DNA from: Staphylococcus durrellii
GTDB taxonomy: Bacteria > Bacillota > Bacilli > Staphylococcales > Staphylococcaceae
Direction of reading: 5' to 3'
NCBI RefSeq assembly: GCF_015594545.1
Contig: NZ_JADIIO010000001.1
Location: 1,054,001-1,118,000 of the forward strand
DNA: 64,000 nt
Of this stretch, positions 8,126-17,801 are shown piece by piece. The notes under the pieces are model-generated. The model was given only the letters and a program-made list of their open reading frames with translations. It ran no database searches and had not been told where the DNA came from. Every line of letters begins with the position of its first letter. Position 1 is the stretch's first letter. A program made the position numbers and the translations under genes.

Positions 8126-11100
8126 ATGAGCTGGTTCGACAAATTATTTGGAGAAGAGAAAGACTCAAATGAAGACTATCTAAATAACAGAAATAAACGT
8201 CGTCAAAAAGCTAACCAAAGTGATGAGCAAGACACATTACTTCCTCAGAATAATGATGTATATGATCGCCCTAGAGGTAAATTCAGATTTCCAATGCATG
8301 TGATTGAAGAATCTAAACAACATGATAACAATGTAGATCAAAACGACAATCATTCAAATGATGATACTTATGGTTATAGAGATGAATCTCAAGTATATAA
8401 GCAGGTGGATAATAAGCGTCACAGAAGACGTCGCGAGGATGTTCGTCAAAGTAAGCAACATCAAACTAAAAATAGTAATTCATCACAGTATGAGGAGCCA
8501 TCCCATACTAAAAAATCACGCGTTAGAATACAGACTGAGGTATTAAAAACTCAATCTGCTGCTAATAAAAGTGAAAATACGCTACAAAATTCTGATTTTA
8601 AAGCAACACAAATACCTTCTGCGATATTTGGTACTAAAAAGAGACGGCAGTTAAAGAATGGTGTAATACCAACAAATGATGAAGCGGACCCTATCGATGA
8701 TGACCATCAACAAAATACAACGCAACAAGAAGCGACAGCTGATAATTTTAAATACGCATCAGACTTAGAAGAAACTAAAACTGATATTGCTTCAGAAAAA
8801 AAAGATGATGGTATAAATGCTACTAATACAGAAAATGACGTTCATATAGATAATGAAATGCCAAAAGCAGCAAAAAAAGACAATACTATTAATATTAATA
8901 ATTTTTATGCTTCTCAAATCGTTGAAGAAATAAGAAGAGAAAGAGAACGTAAAGTATTAAAAAAACGTCAATTTAAAAAAGCATTGCAAGAAAAAAGAAA
9001 AGATCAAGATGACGTTGAAAAAGATAATATTCAAAAGGCAATCGATGAAATGTATGCTAAACAAGCACAACAATACATTGGAGATAGTTCACTGAGTGAT
9101 AATTATAAACAGACATCAAATGATGATACAGTAGAAGATCATGATAACCAAAATGAGGAAGCAAATGTATCGCTTAATAAAAACGAAGACAGTAATCACT
9201 TTAAATATGAAGAAGTCGATTTAAATAATGTTAGTGATGTACATACTGTACAAGATGAAGATGTAGAAGTAAGTACAGACGAAACTGAATCACTTAACAC
9301 GATTGATGTGCCAGATGTAACAGAACAAAATAATGAAGACACTACGAGTCAAACTGATAATAGCATAGATAGTTCAGAAGAATCGGGAATAGACGATGCG
9401 CAATATCGTGAATTAACTGAACTAAGTAATGTTGCAGAGGATAATACTTTTGATGATGATTTATCTGAAGGCAATAATAAGCAGGATTTTGACAATGGCA
9501 CAGTACAAGGTGCTCGATCTGATGTGACTGAAGAGAATAATAGTAAAAATGAGACATCTGATACTTATTCTAACGACACGAGTGTGTCTGAAACGCACAC
9601 TGAAAGTGAAAAACGTCAGAGTGATGCGCAAATAAATAATAACTCTACTAATAAAGTGAATAAACCTTCAATTAAAAAAAATGCGAAACCTTTTAATGTT
9701 GTTATGACTCCATCAGACAAAAAACGTATGATGGATACACGTAAGTCTAAAAATATGAACATGTCTAATATAGAACCAGAAGTAGCTCATACAACTACTA
9801 GTAAGGATATACAAGCGCCAGAATACCGTGATGTTTCAAATAATGACGAAATTAATACTCATATTACAGCGACTGAGGACACTAATGAATCATTAGATTC
9901 ATTAAATAATAGTGATGTAGAAACAAATTCTGACAATATTGTTAAGGGGACAAACGAATTACAGACAGATCATAATGAGACTACGTTTAACAATCATATT
10001 AATAATGAAATTAATAGTACAAATGAGTCTCAAATTAATGAAACAAGAACAATACGAAGAGGTCCAAGTCTGAAATTACCGGATGTTTCTTTATTAGATG
10101 CACCTGAAGAACATGAAATTGATGATAGTTGGATTGATGAAAAGAAACAGGAATTAAATGATGCATTTTATTATTTTAATGTACCTGCAGAAGTTCAATC
10201 TGTTACTGAAGGGCCAAGCGTTACACGTTTCGAGTTGTCAGTAGAAAAAGGTGTCAAAGTATCTAGGATTACTGCCCTACAAGATGATATAAAAATGGCT
10301 TTAGCAGCCAAAGATATACGTATCGAAGCACCAATACCTGGAACCAGTTTAGTGGGTATAGAAGTACCTAACCAATCGTCTACAAAAGTAAATATTAGGT
10401 CAATTATTGATACGGAAGAATTTAAAAATACCGAATCTAAATTAACCGTTGCTATGGGGTATCGAATTAATAACAAGCCGTTATTAATGGATATTGCGAA
10501 AACCCCTCATGCACTTATTGCTGGAGCTACTGGTTCTGGTAAATCAGTTTGTATTAATAGTATTTTATTATCTCTTATCTATAAAAATCATCCAGAAGAG
10601 TTAAAATTATTACTTATCGATCCTAAAATGGTAGAATTAGCACCATATAATGATTTACCTCATCTAGTTTCCCCAGTAATTACTGACGTTAAAGCGGCAA
10701 CGCAAAGTTTAAAATGGGCAGTAGATGAAATGGAACGACGCTATAAATTATTTGCCAAATATCATGTACGTAATATTACAGCTTTCAATAAAAAAGCAAA
10801 TTATGAGGATAGAATGCCTAAAATTGTTATAGTTATTGATGAATTAGCTGATCTAATGATGATGGCACCACAAGATGTCGAACAATCTATAGCTCGTATT
10901 GCGCAAAAAGCACGTGCATGTGGTATTCATATGTTAGTAGCTACTCAACGACCATCGGTGAATGTTATTACTGGACTTATTAAGGCCAATATCCCAACTA
11001 GAATCGCATTTATGGTATCATCTAGCGTGGATTCAAGAACAATTTTAGATAGTGGTGGTGCAGAACGATTACTAGGTTATGGCGATATGTTGTACTTAGG

Positions 11101-11461
11101 AAGTGGTATGAATAAACCAATTCGAGTACAAGGTACATTTGTCTCTGATGAAGAAATAGATGACGTTGTTGACTTTGTTAAACAACAAAGAGATCCTGAA
11201 TACCTTTTTGAGGAACAAGAATTAATTAAAAAAACAGAAAACGCACCACAAGATGATTTATTTAATGATGTATGTGTATTTATGGTCCAAGAAGGTCATA
11301 TTTCAACTTCATTAATACAAAGACATTTCCAAATAGGGTATAATCGTGCAGCAAGAATCGTTGATCAATTAGAACAACTCGGTTATATTTCAGAATCTAA
11401 TGGTTCTAAACCTAGAGATGTTTATCTAACCGAAACTGATTTAAATGAATTAAATAAATAA
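8126..11461 (+). CDS. sftA: FtsK/SpoIIIE-family DNA translocase (SftA-type)
   Basis: An 1111-residue hexameric DNA pump that clears chromosome ends from the closing septum. The last ~465 residues are the motor: Walker A GATGSGKS at 800-807, Walker B with D905 in VIDELADLM, and a C-terminal winged-helix gamma domain (about 1045-1110, QRHFQIGYNRAARIVDQLE) that reads orienting DNA sequences. There are no membrane segments, unlike SpoIIIE, which is the SftA arrangement; S. aureus annotations often call this paralogue FtsK. Residues 1 to about 645 are a highly charged, Asn/Asp/Glu-rich, low-complexity region without a recognisable fold. murC follows after 15 bases. Confidence 0.93.
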   Translation: MSWFDKLFGEEKDSNEDYLNNRNKRRQKANQSDEQDTLLPQNNDVYDRPRGKFRFPMHVIEESKQHDNNVDQNDNHSNDDTYGYRDESQVYKQVDNKRHRRRREDVRQSKQHQTKNSNSSQYEEPSHTKKSRVRIQTEVLKTQSAANKSENTLQNSDFKATQIPSAIFGTKKRRQLKNGVIPTNDEADPIDDDHQQNTTQQEATADNFKYASDLEETKTDIASEKKDDGINATNTENDVHIDNEMPKAAKKDNTININNFYASQIVEEIRRERERKVLKKRQFKKALQEKRKDQDDVEKDNIQKAIDEMYAKQAQQYIGDSSLSDNYKQTSNDDTVEDHDNQNEEANVSLNKNEDSNHFKYEEVDLNNVSDVHTVQDEDVEVSTDETESLNTIDVPDVTEQNNEDTTSQTDNSIDSSEESGIDDAQYRELTELSNVAEDNTFDDDLSEGNNKQDFDNGTVQGARSDVTEENNSKNETSDTYSNDTSVSETHTESEKRQSDAQINNNSTNKVNKPSIKKNAKPFNVVMTPSDKKRMMDTRKSKNMNMSNIEPEVAHTTTSKDIQAPEYRDVSNNDEINTHITATEDTNESLDSLNNSDVETNSDNIVKGTNELQTDHNETTFNNHINNEINSTNESQINETRTIRRGPSLKLPDVSLLDAPEEHEIDDSWIDEKKQELNDAFYYFNVPAEVQSVTEGPSVTRFELSVEKGVKVSRITALQDDIKMALAAKDIRIEAPIPGTSLVGIEVPNQSSTKVNIRSIIDTEEFKNTESKLTVAMGYRINNKPLLMDIAKTPHALIAGATGSGKSVCINSILLSLIYKNHPEELKLLLIDPKMVELAPYNDLPHLVSPVITDVKAATQSLKWAVDEMERRYKLFAKYHVRNITAFNKKANYEDRMPKIVIVIDELADLMMMAPQDVEQSIARIAQKARACGIHMLVATQRPSVNVITGLIKANIPTRIAFMVSSSVDSRTILDSGGAERLLGYGDMLYLGSGMNKPIRVQGTFVSDEEIDDVVDFVKQQRDPEYLFEEQELIKKTENAPQDDLFNDVCVFMVQEGHISTSLIQRHFQIGYNRAARIVDQLEQLGYISESNGSKPRDVYLTETDLNELNK

Positions 11462-11476
11462 AAAGGGAGTGTTTAT

Positions 11477-12790
11477 ATGACACATTATCATTTTGTCGGT
11501 ATAAAAGGTGCTGGGATGAGTTCGCTAGCACAAATAATGCACGATCTTGGAAATGAAGTACAAGGTTCTGACATTGAAAGCTATGTTTTTACAGAAGTAG
11601 CACTGAAAAATAAAGGTATTTCAATTTTACCTTTTGATGCGAACAATATTAAAGAAGACATGGTAGTAGTCCAAGGCAATGCATTCCCTGATACGCACGA
11701 AGAAATTGTTAAGTCACATGAATTAAAATTAGAAGTTATTCGTTACCATGATTTCTTAGGCCATGTTATAGACCAATATACTTCAGTAGCAGTGACGGGT
11801 GCTCATGGTAAAACATCAACTACAGGTTTGTTATCTCATGTTATGAATGGAGATAAGAAGACTTCATTCTTGATTGGTGACGGTACAGGATTAGGTATTC
11901 CTGCGAGTGAATACTTTGCTTTTGAAGCTTGTGAATATAAGCGACATTTTTTAAGTTATCACCCAGACTATGCAATTATGACAAATATTGATTTTGATCA
12001 TCCAGATTATTTTAAGGACATTGATGACGTTGTAAGCGCGTTTCAAGAGATGTCCCATAATGTGAAAAAAGCGATTATTGCATGGGGAGACGACCCACAT
12101 TTACGTGGTATTAAAGCAGATGTACCTATTTATTATTATGGTTTTTCTAAAAACGATGATGTATTTGCTGATAACATTCAAATTAGTGAACAGGGTACTA
12201 AATTTGACGTATATATTAATGACAAGTTTTTTGATACGTTCTTATCGCCACAGTACGGTGATCATAATATTCTAAATGCATTGTCAGTTATTACTATCGC
12301 TTATTTAGAAAAACTTGATATAAATAACATTAAAGAAGCTTTAGAAACATTTGGCGGAGTGAAAAGAAGATTTAATGAAACAAAAGTAGTAAATCAAGTA
12401 CTTGTTGATGATTATGCACATCATCCAAGAGAAATTAGTGCTACAATTGAGACAGCAAGAAAAAAATATCCAAATAAAGAGGTCATCGCAGTTTTCCAAC
12501 CACACACTTTCAGTAGAACCAAAGCCTTTTTACAGGAGTTTGCTGATTGTTTAAGTAAAGCTGACCAAACTTTCTTATGTGAAATATTTGGTTCAATCAG
12601 AGAAAATTCTGGTAATTTAACTATACAAGATTTGCTCAAACGTATAGATGGCGCACAATTAATCGACGAAGAAAGTGTTAATTTATTAGAACAATATAGT
12701 GATGCTGTGGTATTATTTATGGGTGCTGGTGATATACAAAAAATTCAGCGTGCATATATGGAAAATCTCGATGTTGTTAACGAATTTTAA
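11477..12790 (+). CDS. murC: UDP-N-acetylmuramate--L-alanine ligase
   Basis: The 437-residue Mur ligase that adds L-alanine to UDP-MurNAc, the first amino acid step of peptidoglycan precursor synthesis. Visible motifs: N-terminal UDP-binding [14 protein letters not shown]-binding [11 protein letters not shown] near residue 109, the FDHPDYF region, and the C-terminal substrate part with [11 protein letters not shown]. Length fits the family. It sits 15 bases after the translocase gene, linking division-site DNA clearance with wall synthesis in one operon, as is usual in this genus. Confidence 0.97.
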   Translation: MTHYHFVGIKGAGMSSLAQIMHDLGNEVQGSDIESYVFTEVALKNKGISILPFDANNIKEDMVVVQGNAFPDTHEEIVKSHELKLEVIRYHDFLGHVIDQYTSVAVTGAHGKTSTTGLLSHVMNGDKKTSFLIGDGTGLGIPASEYFAFEACEYKRHFLSYHPDYAIMTNIDFDHPDYFKDIDDVVSAFQEMSHNVKKAIIAWGDDPHLRGIKADVPIYYYGFSKNDDVFADNIQISEQGTKFDVYINDKFFDTFLSPQYGDHNILNALSVITIAYLEKLDINNIKEALETFGGVKRRFNETKVVNQVLVDDYAHHPREISATIETARKKYPNKEVIAVFQPHTFSRTKAFLQEFADCLSKADQTFLCEIFGSIRENSGNLTIQDLLKRIDGAQLIDEESVNLLEQYSDAVVLFMGAGDIQKIQRAYMENLDVVNEF

Positions 12791-12860
12791 TATGTTTATG
12801 TTAAAATAAGTTGGGTATTAAAATAAAATAACAACATATGTTTATTAGGAGGCGTTTTTG

Positions 12861-13373
12861 ATGGAATGGATTTTACCCATTGCTGGAATAATCGCGGCAG
12901 TAGCATTTCTAATTTTAGTAATTGGAATTGTCGTAGTTTTAATTTCAGTTAAGAAAAACTTAGATCACGTAGCTAAGACGCTTGACGGAGTGGAAGGTCA
13001 AGTTCAAGGTATTACACGTGAATCAACTGATTTACTTCATAAAGCTAATCGTTTAACTGAAGATATTCAAGGTAAATCAGAAAGATTGAACTCAGTAGTT
13101 GATGCTGTTAAAGGTATCGGTGATTCAGTTCAAACATTAAACGGTTCAGTTGACCGCGTAACTAATTCTATTACGCACAATATCTCTCAAAATGAAGACA
13201 AAATTTCTCAAGTTGTTCAATGGTCAAACGTTGCAATGGAAATTGCTGACAAATGGCAAAATAGAAGAAATCGTAGAGAAAGTGCAAACTACAAAACTGG
13301 TAGCGTAGCAAACGATGCAAACAATGCAAACAATGCAAACCATAGCTATACTACTCGAGTAGAGAATAAATAA
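12861..13373 (+). CDS. DUF948 / YtxG family membrane-anchored protein
   Basis: A 170-residue protein with one N-terminal transmembrane segment (about residues 5-31) and a long helical, probably coiled-coil cytoplasmic part (about 35-110). The C-terminus has a short Asn/Ala repeat (NDANNANNANH). It matches the DUF948/YtxG group, in B. subtilis a general-stress protein next to YtxH. The start is the ATG at 12861 with AGGAGG eight bases before it. Function unknown; the YtxH-like gene follows behind a hairpin. Confidence 0.85.
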   Translation: MEWILPIAGIIAAVAFLILVIGIVVVLISVKKNLDHVAKTLDGVEGQVQGITRESTDLLHKANRLTEDIQGKSERLNSVVDAVKGIGDSVQTLNGSVDRVTNSITHNISQNEDKISQVVQWSNVAMEIADKWQNRRNRRESANYKTGSVANDANNANNANHSYTTRVENK

Positions 13374-13391
13374 TTTATATACTTACACAAA

Positions 13392-13435
13392 CAAATGCAC
13401 TTAAATGAGGTTGTTACTTTATTTAAGTGCATTTG
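13392..13435 (+). repeat. 15-bp perfect hairpin between ytxG-like and ytxH-like genes
   Basis: Arms 13392-13406 and 13421-13435 are perfectly complementary with a 14-base loop. There is no T-run; the stem ends six bases before the AGGAGG of the next gene. It may stabilise or process the mRNA, or tune relative expression of the two genes. Confidence 0.75.
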
Positions 13436-13453
13436 CTATAGGAGGAAATCATT

Positions 13454-14743
13454 ATGACATATTATAATCGTGATAACTATGAAAGAAATCTTGAGCGTTA
13501 TGAAGTTCCTGAAGAGTATAATAATGAAGATAGAAGCAACTTTGTCTATGGATTTGTAATTGGTGCGGTTATTGGTACAGCGATTGGGTTAGTTACAACT
13601 AAATCAAAACGTAATAAAGCTTATGAGCAAAGCACGAGTGAATTTAGATCGAGTATTATTAAACAATCTGAAGAACAACGTCAGCAAGCTCAAAATGAAG
13701 TCGATAATATTAAAGATTCAGTAAGTGATTCTGAAGTTACAGCTCAAAAAGCTGCTATTCAAGAAGAAGCTTCGGAAAATAATTTGTCTGATCCAACGAA
13801 AAGTGATGCTACAGGTTTAACATCTAATACTACAGCTACTGTAGGTGGTGTTGCTGTTGGTGCAAGTGCTGGTACTACAGCAGGATTAGCTGCAAATAAA
13901 GAAGATTCTAGTGAGCAACAGCAAACAAATGAAGGAACGCCTTCTAATGAAGAATTGTCTGCACAACAAAAGGCAATACAAAAAGAATCAGCAGAAAATG
14001 ATTTATCTGACCCTTCAGTATCAAATGAGGATACAAATAGTAACAATATTGGTGCTAGTGGCACTGCTGGTGTAAGTGCAGGTGCAGTAGCTAGTAATGC
14101 TGATCAAGATAATACGTCTGTTGATAGTTCAGAACAGGGTGATGATTCAGTAGCAGCTAAATCATATAGCGATGAAGATATTAACAAAGTGAGTGCAGAT
14201 AGATTAGCTCGTGCGGCAAAAGAAAAGCACAAAGCTTTATATAATGATAGTGTGGTTGCACAAAACACTAAAAAATTATCACAATCTGAACAATCTTTAT
14301 CAAGTAGTAAATTTGAAGGTGCAGTACCGCAACTAGTGACTAAAGACGATAATGTTAATGATAACGACTTTAAATTAACTGACTCGAAAGCTGCCGCAGC
14401 TGCAGCGGCTGGTACTGCAACAGCGGGTGGCGCAGTTGGTGCAGCATCGGTATCATCGGATAAAGAAAAACAATCAAACAATGCAAACAAAGATAATAAA
14501 GATGATGATAAGTCAGGTACTTCAGCGTCTGATGCTGCAGAAAAACGCGTAGATCAAACACATGAAACAGTAGTCTTCAAAAATGGACATATTGTGCATG
14601 ATAAGGCATCTAATAATCTAAAGAGCAATGTAAATAACGTTGAATCTTCCAAAGAAACAAATTATAAAAAAAATAGATCAACTCAAAGAAGTGCGGGCGA
14701 AAAAGCTTCAAGTAAAATAGACAAGAAAACATTTAATGATTAA
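13454..14743 (+). CDS. YtxH-domain protein with internal repeats
   Basis: A 429-residue protein. Residues about 29-48 form a Gly-rich hydrophobic segment (VYGFVIGAVIGTAIGLVT) typical of YtxH proteins. The rest is hydrophilic and repetitive: a unit with AQKAAIQEEASENNLSDP (97-114) followed by an Ala/Gly/Val-rich stretch recurs as AQQKAIQKESAENDLSDP (170-187), again followed by an Ala/Gly-rich stretch, and a third Ala/Gly-rich segment lies at about 310-333. The C-terminus is basic. Known as a general-stress type protein; function not established. Whether the later Ala/Gly segments enter membranes is unclear. Confidence 0.82.
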   Translation: MTYYNRDNYERNLERYEVPEEYNNEDRSNFVYGFVIGAVIGTAIGLVTTKSKRNKAYEQSTSEFRSSIIKQSEEQRQQAQNEVDNIKDSVSDSEVTAQKAAIQEEASENNLSDPTKSDATGLTSNTTATVGGVAVGASAGTTAGLAANKEDSSEQQQTNEGTPSNEELSAQQKAIQKESAENDLSDPSVSNEDTNSNNIGASGTAGVSAGAVASNADQDNTSVDSSEQGDDSVAAKSYSDEDINKVSADRLARAAKEKHKALYNDSVVAQNTKKLSQSEQSLSSSKFEGAVPQLVTKDDNVNDNDFKLTDSKAAAAAAAGTATAGGAVGAASVSSDKEKQSNNANKDNKDDDKSGTSASDAAEKRVDQTHETVVFKNGHIVHDKASNNLKSNVNNVESSKETNYKKNRSTQRSAGEKASSKIDKKTFND

Positions 14744-14794
14744 GGTAAATATATATTATTAATATAAACTTGTTGTATAATAAATGGTGATATT

Positions 14795-14838
14795 AAAGAC
14801 AAGCCTAACCTAGAAGTTAAGTTGGGTTTGTCTTTTTT
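14795..14838 (+). terminator. Terminator after the ytxH-like gene
   Basis: Stem 14795-14809 with 14821-14835, 15 bp including G-T wobbles, loop 11 bases, T-run at the end. Confidence 0.85.
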
Positions 14839-15028
14839 ATTATTAAAAGTGTGATTACGAACGTAAGTTATATAGTTAGAGAAGGTAATTATCTTTGCTA
14901 AAAACATGATCAAAGAATTAAAATAATAAAATGTTGCATAAGTTGCATTATTATCTCTAGTAAATGACTGAAAATTCAGTTATCATAGTAGTTATTCTAT
15001 TGTAGAAGTCAAAAATAAAAATCTACAC

Positions 15029-15057
15029 TTGAACTTCCGATAAGATATTGTTACAAT
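15029..15057 (+). promoter_or_regulatory. Candidate promoter of aroA
   Basis: TTGAAC at 15029-15034, a 17-base spacer and TACAAT at 15052-15057, which predicts a transcript start near 15064, about 70 bases before the gene. Confidence 0.6.
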
Positions 15058-15133
15058 AATTTCCAATATATATTTTACTGCTTTAAAGCAGAATAATGTA
15101 TACAGTTTAAATATTTTCATAGAGGTGAATAAA

Positions 15134-16225
15134 ATGTCAGATAAATTAAAAGAATACAGAGATGAAATTGTTGAAATCAACGATGAAATTCTAAAACTAT
15201 TATCTAAAAGAGGGAAAATAGCTCAAAAGATTGGGGAAGAAAAACGTAAACAAGGCACACTTGTATATGACCCTCAACGTGAAAAAGAAATGATAAATGT
15301 GTTGTTAGATAATAATGAGGGACCGTTTAATGATAATGTTATTAAACAATTATTTAAAGAAATTTTTAAAGCCTCTACTGATTTACAAAAATCAGAGAAT
15401 GAAAAGCATTTATATGTATCAAGAAAATTAAAACCTGAAGATACTATCGTTCAATTTGATAATGGTGGTATTATCGGTGACGGTAATAAATCTTTTGTAT
15501 TTGGGCCATGTTCAGTCGAGTCCCAAGAACAAGTTGATGCTGTAGCAGCTGATTTACATGCAAAAGGAGAGAAGTTCATTAGAGGTGGTGCATTTAAACC
15601 ACGTACTTCTCCATACGACTTCCAAGGTTTAGGTGTTGAAGGACTAAAAATTCTTAAAAATACAAAAGACAAATATGATTTAAATGTAGTTAGTGAAATT
15701 GTAAATCCAGCTGATTTTGAAGTTGCAGATGAGTATTTAGATGTATTCCAAATTGGTGCACGTAACATGCAAAACTTTGAATTACTTAAAGAAGCAGGAC
15801 GTACAAATAAACCTATTCTATTAAAGCGTGGTATGTCAGCTACAGTTGAAGAATTTATCTTTGCAGCTGAGTACATTGCAGCGCAAGGTAATAACAACAT
15901 TATTTTATGTGAGCGTGGTATTCGTACTTACGAAAAAGCAACTAGAAATACATTAGATATTTCTGCTGTACCAGTTTTAAAACAAGGTACACACTTACCA
16001 GTAATGGTTGACGTAACACATAGTACAGGACGTAAAGATATTATGTTACCAACCGCAAAAGCAGGGTTAGCTGTAGGAGCAGATGGTATTATGGCTGAAG
16101 TACACCCAGATCCATCAGTTGCTTTAAGTGACAGTGGTCAACAAATGGACTTAAAAGAATTCGATAACTTCTATAACGAAATGAAACCATTAGCAGACAT
16201 GTATAATAGCAAAAACATTAAATAA
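15134..16225 (+). CDS. aroA: Bifunctional chorismate mutase / 3-deoxy-7-phosphoheptulonate synthase
   Basis: A 363-residue fusion of an AroQ-type chorismate mutase (about 1-88, [20 protein letters not shown]) with a KDO8P/DAHP-type synthase (about 105-360, [34 protein letters not shown]). It condenses PEP with erythrose 4-phosphate to start the shikimate pathway; the mutase part binds chorismate or prephenate and in B. subtilis acts as a feedback sensor. The name aroA follows Bacillus/Staphylococcus usage and is not E. coli EPSP synthase. The start is the ATG at 15134, six bases after GAGGTG. Monocistronic between its own promoter and terminator. Confidence 0.95.
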   Translation: MSDKLKEYRDEIVEINDEILKLLSKRGKIAQKIGEEKRKQGTLVYDPQREKEMINVLLDNNEGPFNDNVIKQLFKEIFKASTDLQKSENEKHLYVSRKLKPEDTIVQFDNGGIIGDGNKSFVFGPCSVESQEQVDAVAADLHAKGEKFIRGGAFKPRTSPYDFQGLGVEGLKILKNTKDKYDLNVVSEIVNPADFEVADEYLDVFQIGARNMQNFELLKEAGRTNKPILLKRGMSATVEEFIFAAEYIAAQGNNNIILCERGIRTYEKATRNTLDISAVPVLKQGTHLPVMVDVTHSTGRKDIMLPTAKAGLAVGADGIMAEVHPDPSVALSDSGQQMDLKEFDNFYNEMKPLADMYNSKNIK

Positions 16226-16248
16226 TTTTTATTAAATTATTCAATGTT

Positions 16249-16300
16249 TACCCTTATTGATTGCTCAAATATTTTTGGCATGATAATAAGGGTATTTTTA
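16249..16300 (+). terminator. Terminator of aroA
   Basis: A 10-bp perfect stem (16249-16258 with 16285-16294) with a long loop, followed by ttttta. Confidence 0.75.
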
Positions 16301-16383
16301 TGGTTAAAGGTGTCATTATAGGTATGACAGTATTGTGACATTGAAACAAAATGATTTCCGTAGTTTATAAAATGTGGTAAACT

Positions 16384-16412
16384 TTGAAAATATGATGAAA
16401 ACAGGATATAAT
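16384..16412 (+). promoter_or_regulatory. Promoter of ccpA
   Basis: TTGAAA at 16384-16389, a 17-base spacer and a consensus TATAAT at 16407-16412; predicted start near 16419. Confidence 0.8.
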
Positions 16413-16417
16413 AATAA

Positions 16418-16431
16418 ATAAAACGCTTACA
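16418..16431 (+). promoter_or_regulatory. Candidate cre site at the ccpA transcript start
   Basis: This 14-base site matches the CcpA operator consensus TGWAANCGNTNWCA at 12 positions, with mismatches at positions 1 and 2. It covers the predicted transcription start of ccpA, the position expected for repression by CcpA itself. Autoregulation of ccpA has been reported in S. xylosus; the site here is inferred. Confidence 0.5.
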
Positions 16432-16442
16432 AGGAGGAAGTT

Positions 16443-17432
16443 ATGACTGTTACAATTTATGACGTAGCGCGCGAAGCTAGAGTTTCAATGGCGACAGTTT
16501 CTCGTGTAGTTAATGGAAATCAGAATGTTAAACCTGAAACAAGAGACAAAGTAAATGCAGTAATTGAAAAATTAAATTATCGCCCAAATGCTGTAGCAAG
16601 AGGGTTAGCTAGTAAAAGAACAACAACAGTTGGAGTAATAATTCCAGATATTTCTAATGTTTATTATTCACAACTAGCAAGAGGTCTAGAAGATATTGCT
16701 ACTATGTACAAGTATCATTCAATCATTTCTAATTCAGATAATGATCCTGTTAAAGAAAAGGAAATTTTTAACAACTTATTAAGTAAACAAGTTGATGGGA
16801 TTATCTTTTTAGGTGGTACCATTTCAGAAGAAATTAAAGAATTAATTAATAAATCTTCTGTACCCGTCGTTGTTTCAGGTACAAACGGTAAAGACGATGG
16901 CATTGCTTCTGTAAATATTGATTTTGAATCTGCTGCTGAAGAAGTAACTGAAGAATTAATTAAAAATGGTGCCAAAGATTTTGGTTTTGTTGGTGGAAAT
17001 TATTCTAAAAAAGCGCAAGATGAAGTGTTAATAGGCTTGAAATCTGTATTATCTAAACATAATTTATCTTTAAATGAGAGCAAGGTGTTTAATGGTAATG
17101 AAACTTATAAAGATGGTATCCGTGCGTTTGAATCATTAGACAATTCGAATTTAGACGCAATTTTATCCATTAGTGATGAACAAGCAATAGGTCTTGTACA
17201 TAGCGCACAAGATGCTGGCGTTAGTATTCCAAACGATGTTCAGATTGTAAGTTTTAATAATACAAGATTGGTAGAAATGGTGAGACCACAATTATCTAGT
17301 GTGATTCAACCGTTATATGATATTGGTGCTGTAGGCATGAGATTATTAACAAAATATATGAACGAAGAAGAGATTGAAGAGCCTAACGTTATACTACCAC
17401 ATAGAATTGAGTACCGTGGTACTACAAAGTAG
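16443..17432 (+). CDS. ccpA: Catabolite control protein A
   Basis: A 329-residue LacI/GalR-family regulator that, with HPr phosphorylated on Ser46, binds cre operators to repress or activate carbon-metabolism genes. The N-terminal helix-turn-helix and hinge are clear ([22 protein letters not shown] at the start; [15 protein letters not shown] about 46-60), followed by the periplasmic-binding-protein-like core. Ribosome-binding site AAGGAGG. The gene has its own promoter with an overlapping cre-like site and is convergent with acuC. Candidate targets within the window include acsA, fhs and pfkA. Confidence 0.97.
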   Translation: MTVTIYDVAREARVSMATVSRVVNGNQNVKPETRDKVNAVIEKLNYRPNAVARGLASKRTTTVGVIIPDISNVYYSQLARGLEDIATMYKYHSIISNSDNDPVKEKEIFNNLLSKQVDGIIFLGGTISEEIKELINKSSVPVVVSGTNGKDDGIASVNIDFESAAEEVTEELIKNGAKDFGFVGGNYSKKAQDEVLIGLKSVLSKHNLSLNESKVFNGNETYKDGIRAFESLDNSNLDAILSISDEQAIGLVHSAQDAGVSIPNDVQIVSFNNTRLVEMVRPQLSSVIQPLYDIGAVGMRLLTKYMNEEEIEEPNVILPHRIEYRGTTK

Positions 17433-17801
17433 TATAAAGGCTTGTAATATATAAAGTAATAATAATGATTTGAATTGATAAAACTAAACAAAAAGCAATT
17501 ATTGCTTGTGCAAATCAAATGGTATTGTTTGGCTTTTTATTACGATATTTTATATGCGTTGTTGTCTTAATGGGCAGCTATCGTTATATCCCTTAGGGAG
17601 CATAAATAGAATACTATTTGTATTTATGGAATTTCCACATTGTAATAATTGAGGAACAAAATAAGAGTAAATTCTTATGATTAATAATAACTATTAGATA
17701 AATAGCATTACAAAAAATGGCAATCTCTATATTCTTATAGAAATTGTCATTTTTTATCTTTGAATTTTCTTTTATACACCTGTATTTATATTTAATAAAA
17801 A
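17433..17801. other. Intergenic region between convergent ccpA and acuC
   Basis: 370 bases. It holds a weak hairpin with a T-rich tail around 17491-17545 that may end ccpA transcripts, and a good bidirectional terminator at 17712-17755. Short open frames here are AT-rich and have no ribosome-binding site; I do not call them genes. Confidence 0.55.
17712..17755. terminator. Bidirectional terminator between ccpA and acuC
   Basis: A 19-bp stem (17712-17730 with 17737-17755) with one wobble and one mismatch, a 6-base loop, and A- and T-runs on both sides. It mainly serves the minus-strand acuA-acuC transcript. Confidence 0.82.

Larger units (their letters stand above)
14744..15133. other. Non-coding region before aroA
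   Basis: 390 bases holding the upstream terminator, a probable promoter at 15029-15057, and in the presumed leader a 14-bp palindrome at 15078-15091. No credible gene is visible on either strand. Confidence 0.6.

Noticed and set aside
9342..9557. Minus-strand open frame inside the SftA gene, and similar antisense frames inside other genes
   Set aside because: They follow the codon rhythm of the sense gene, have no ribosome-binding site and no recognisable protein features.
14104..14490. Long minus-strand frame rich in Ser, Ala and Cys
   Set aside because: It is the shadow of the repetitive YtxH-like gene; the repeats keep stop codons away on the other strand.
14992..15180. Minus-strand frame before aroA
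   Set aside because: It overlaps the aroA promoter and start on the opposite strand and its sequence is Phe/Ile-rich without a recognisable fold.
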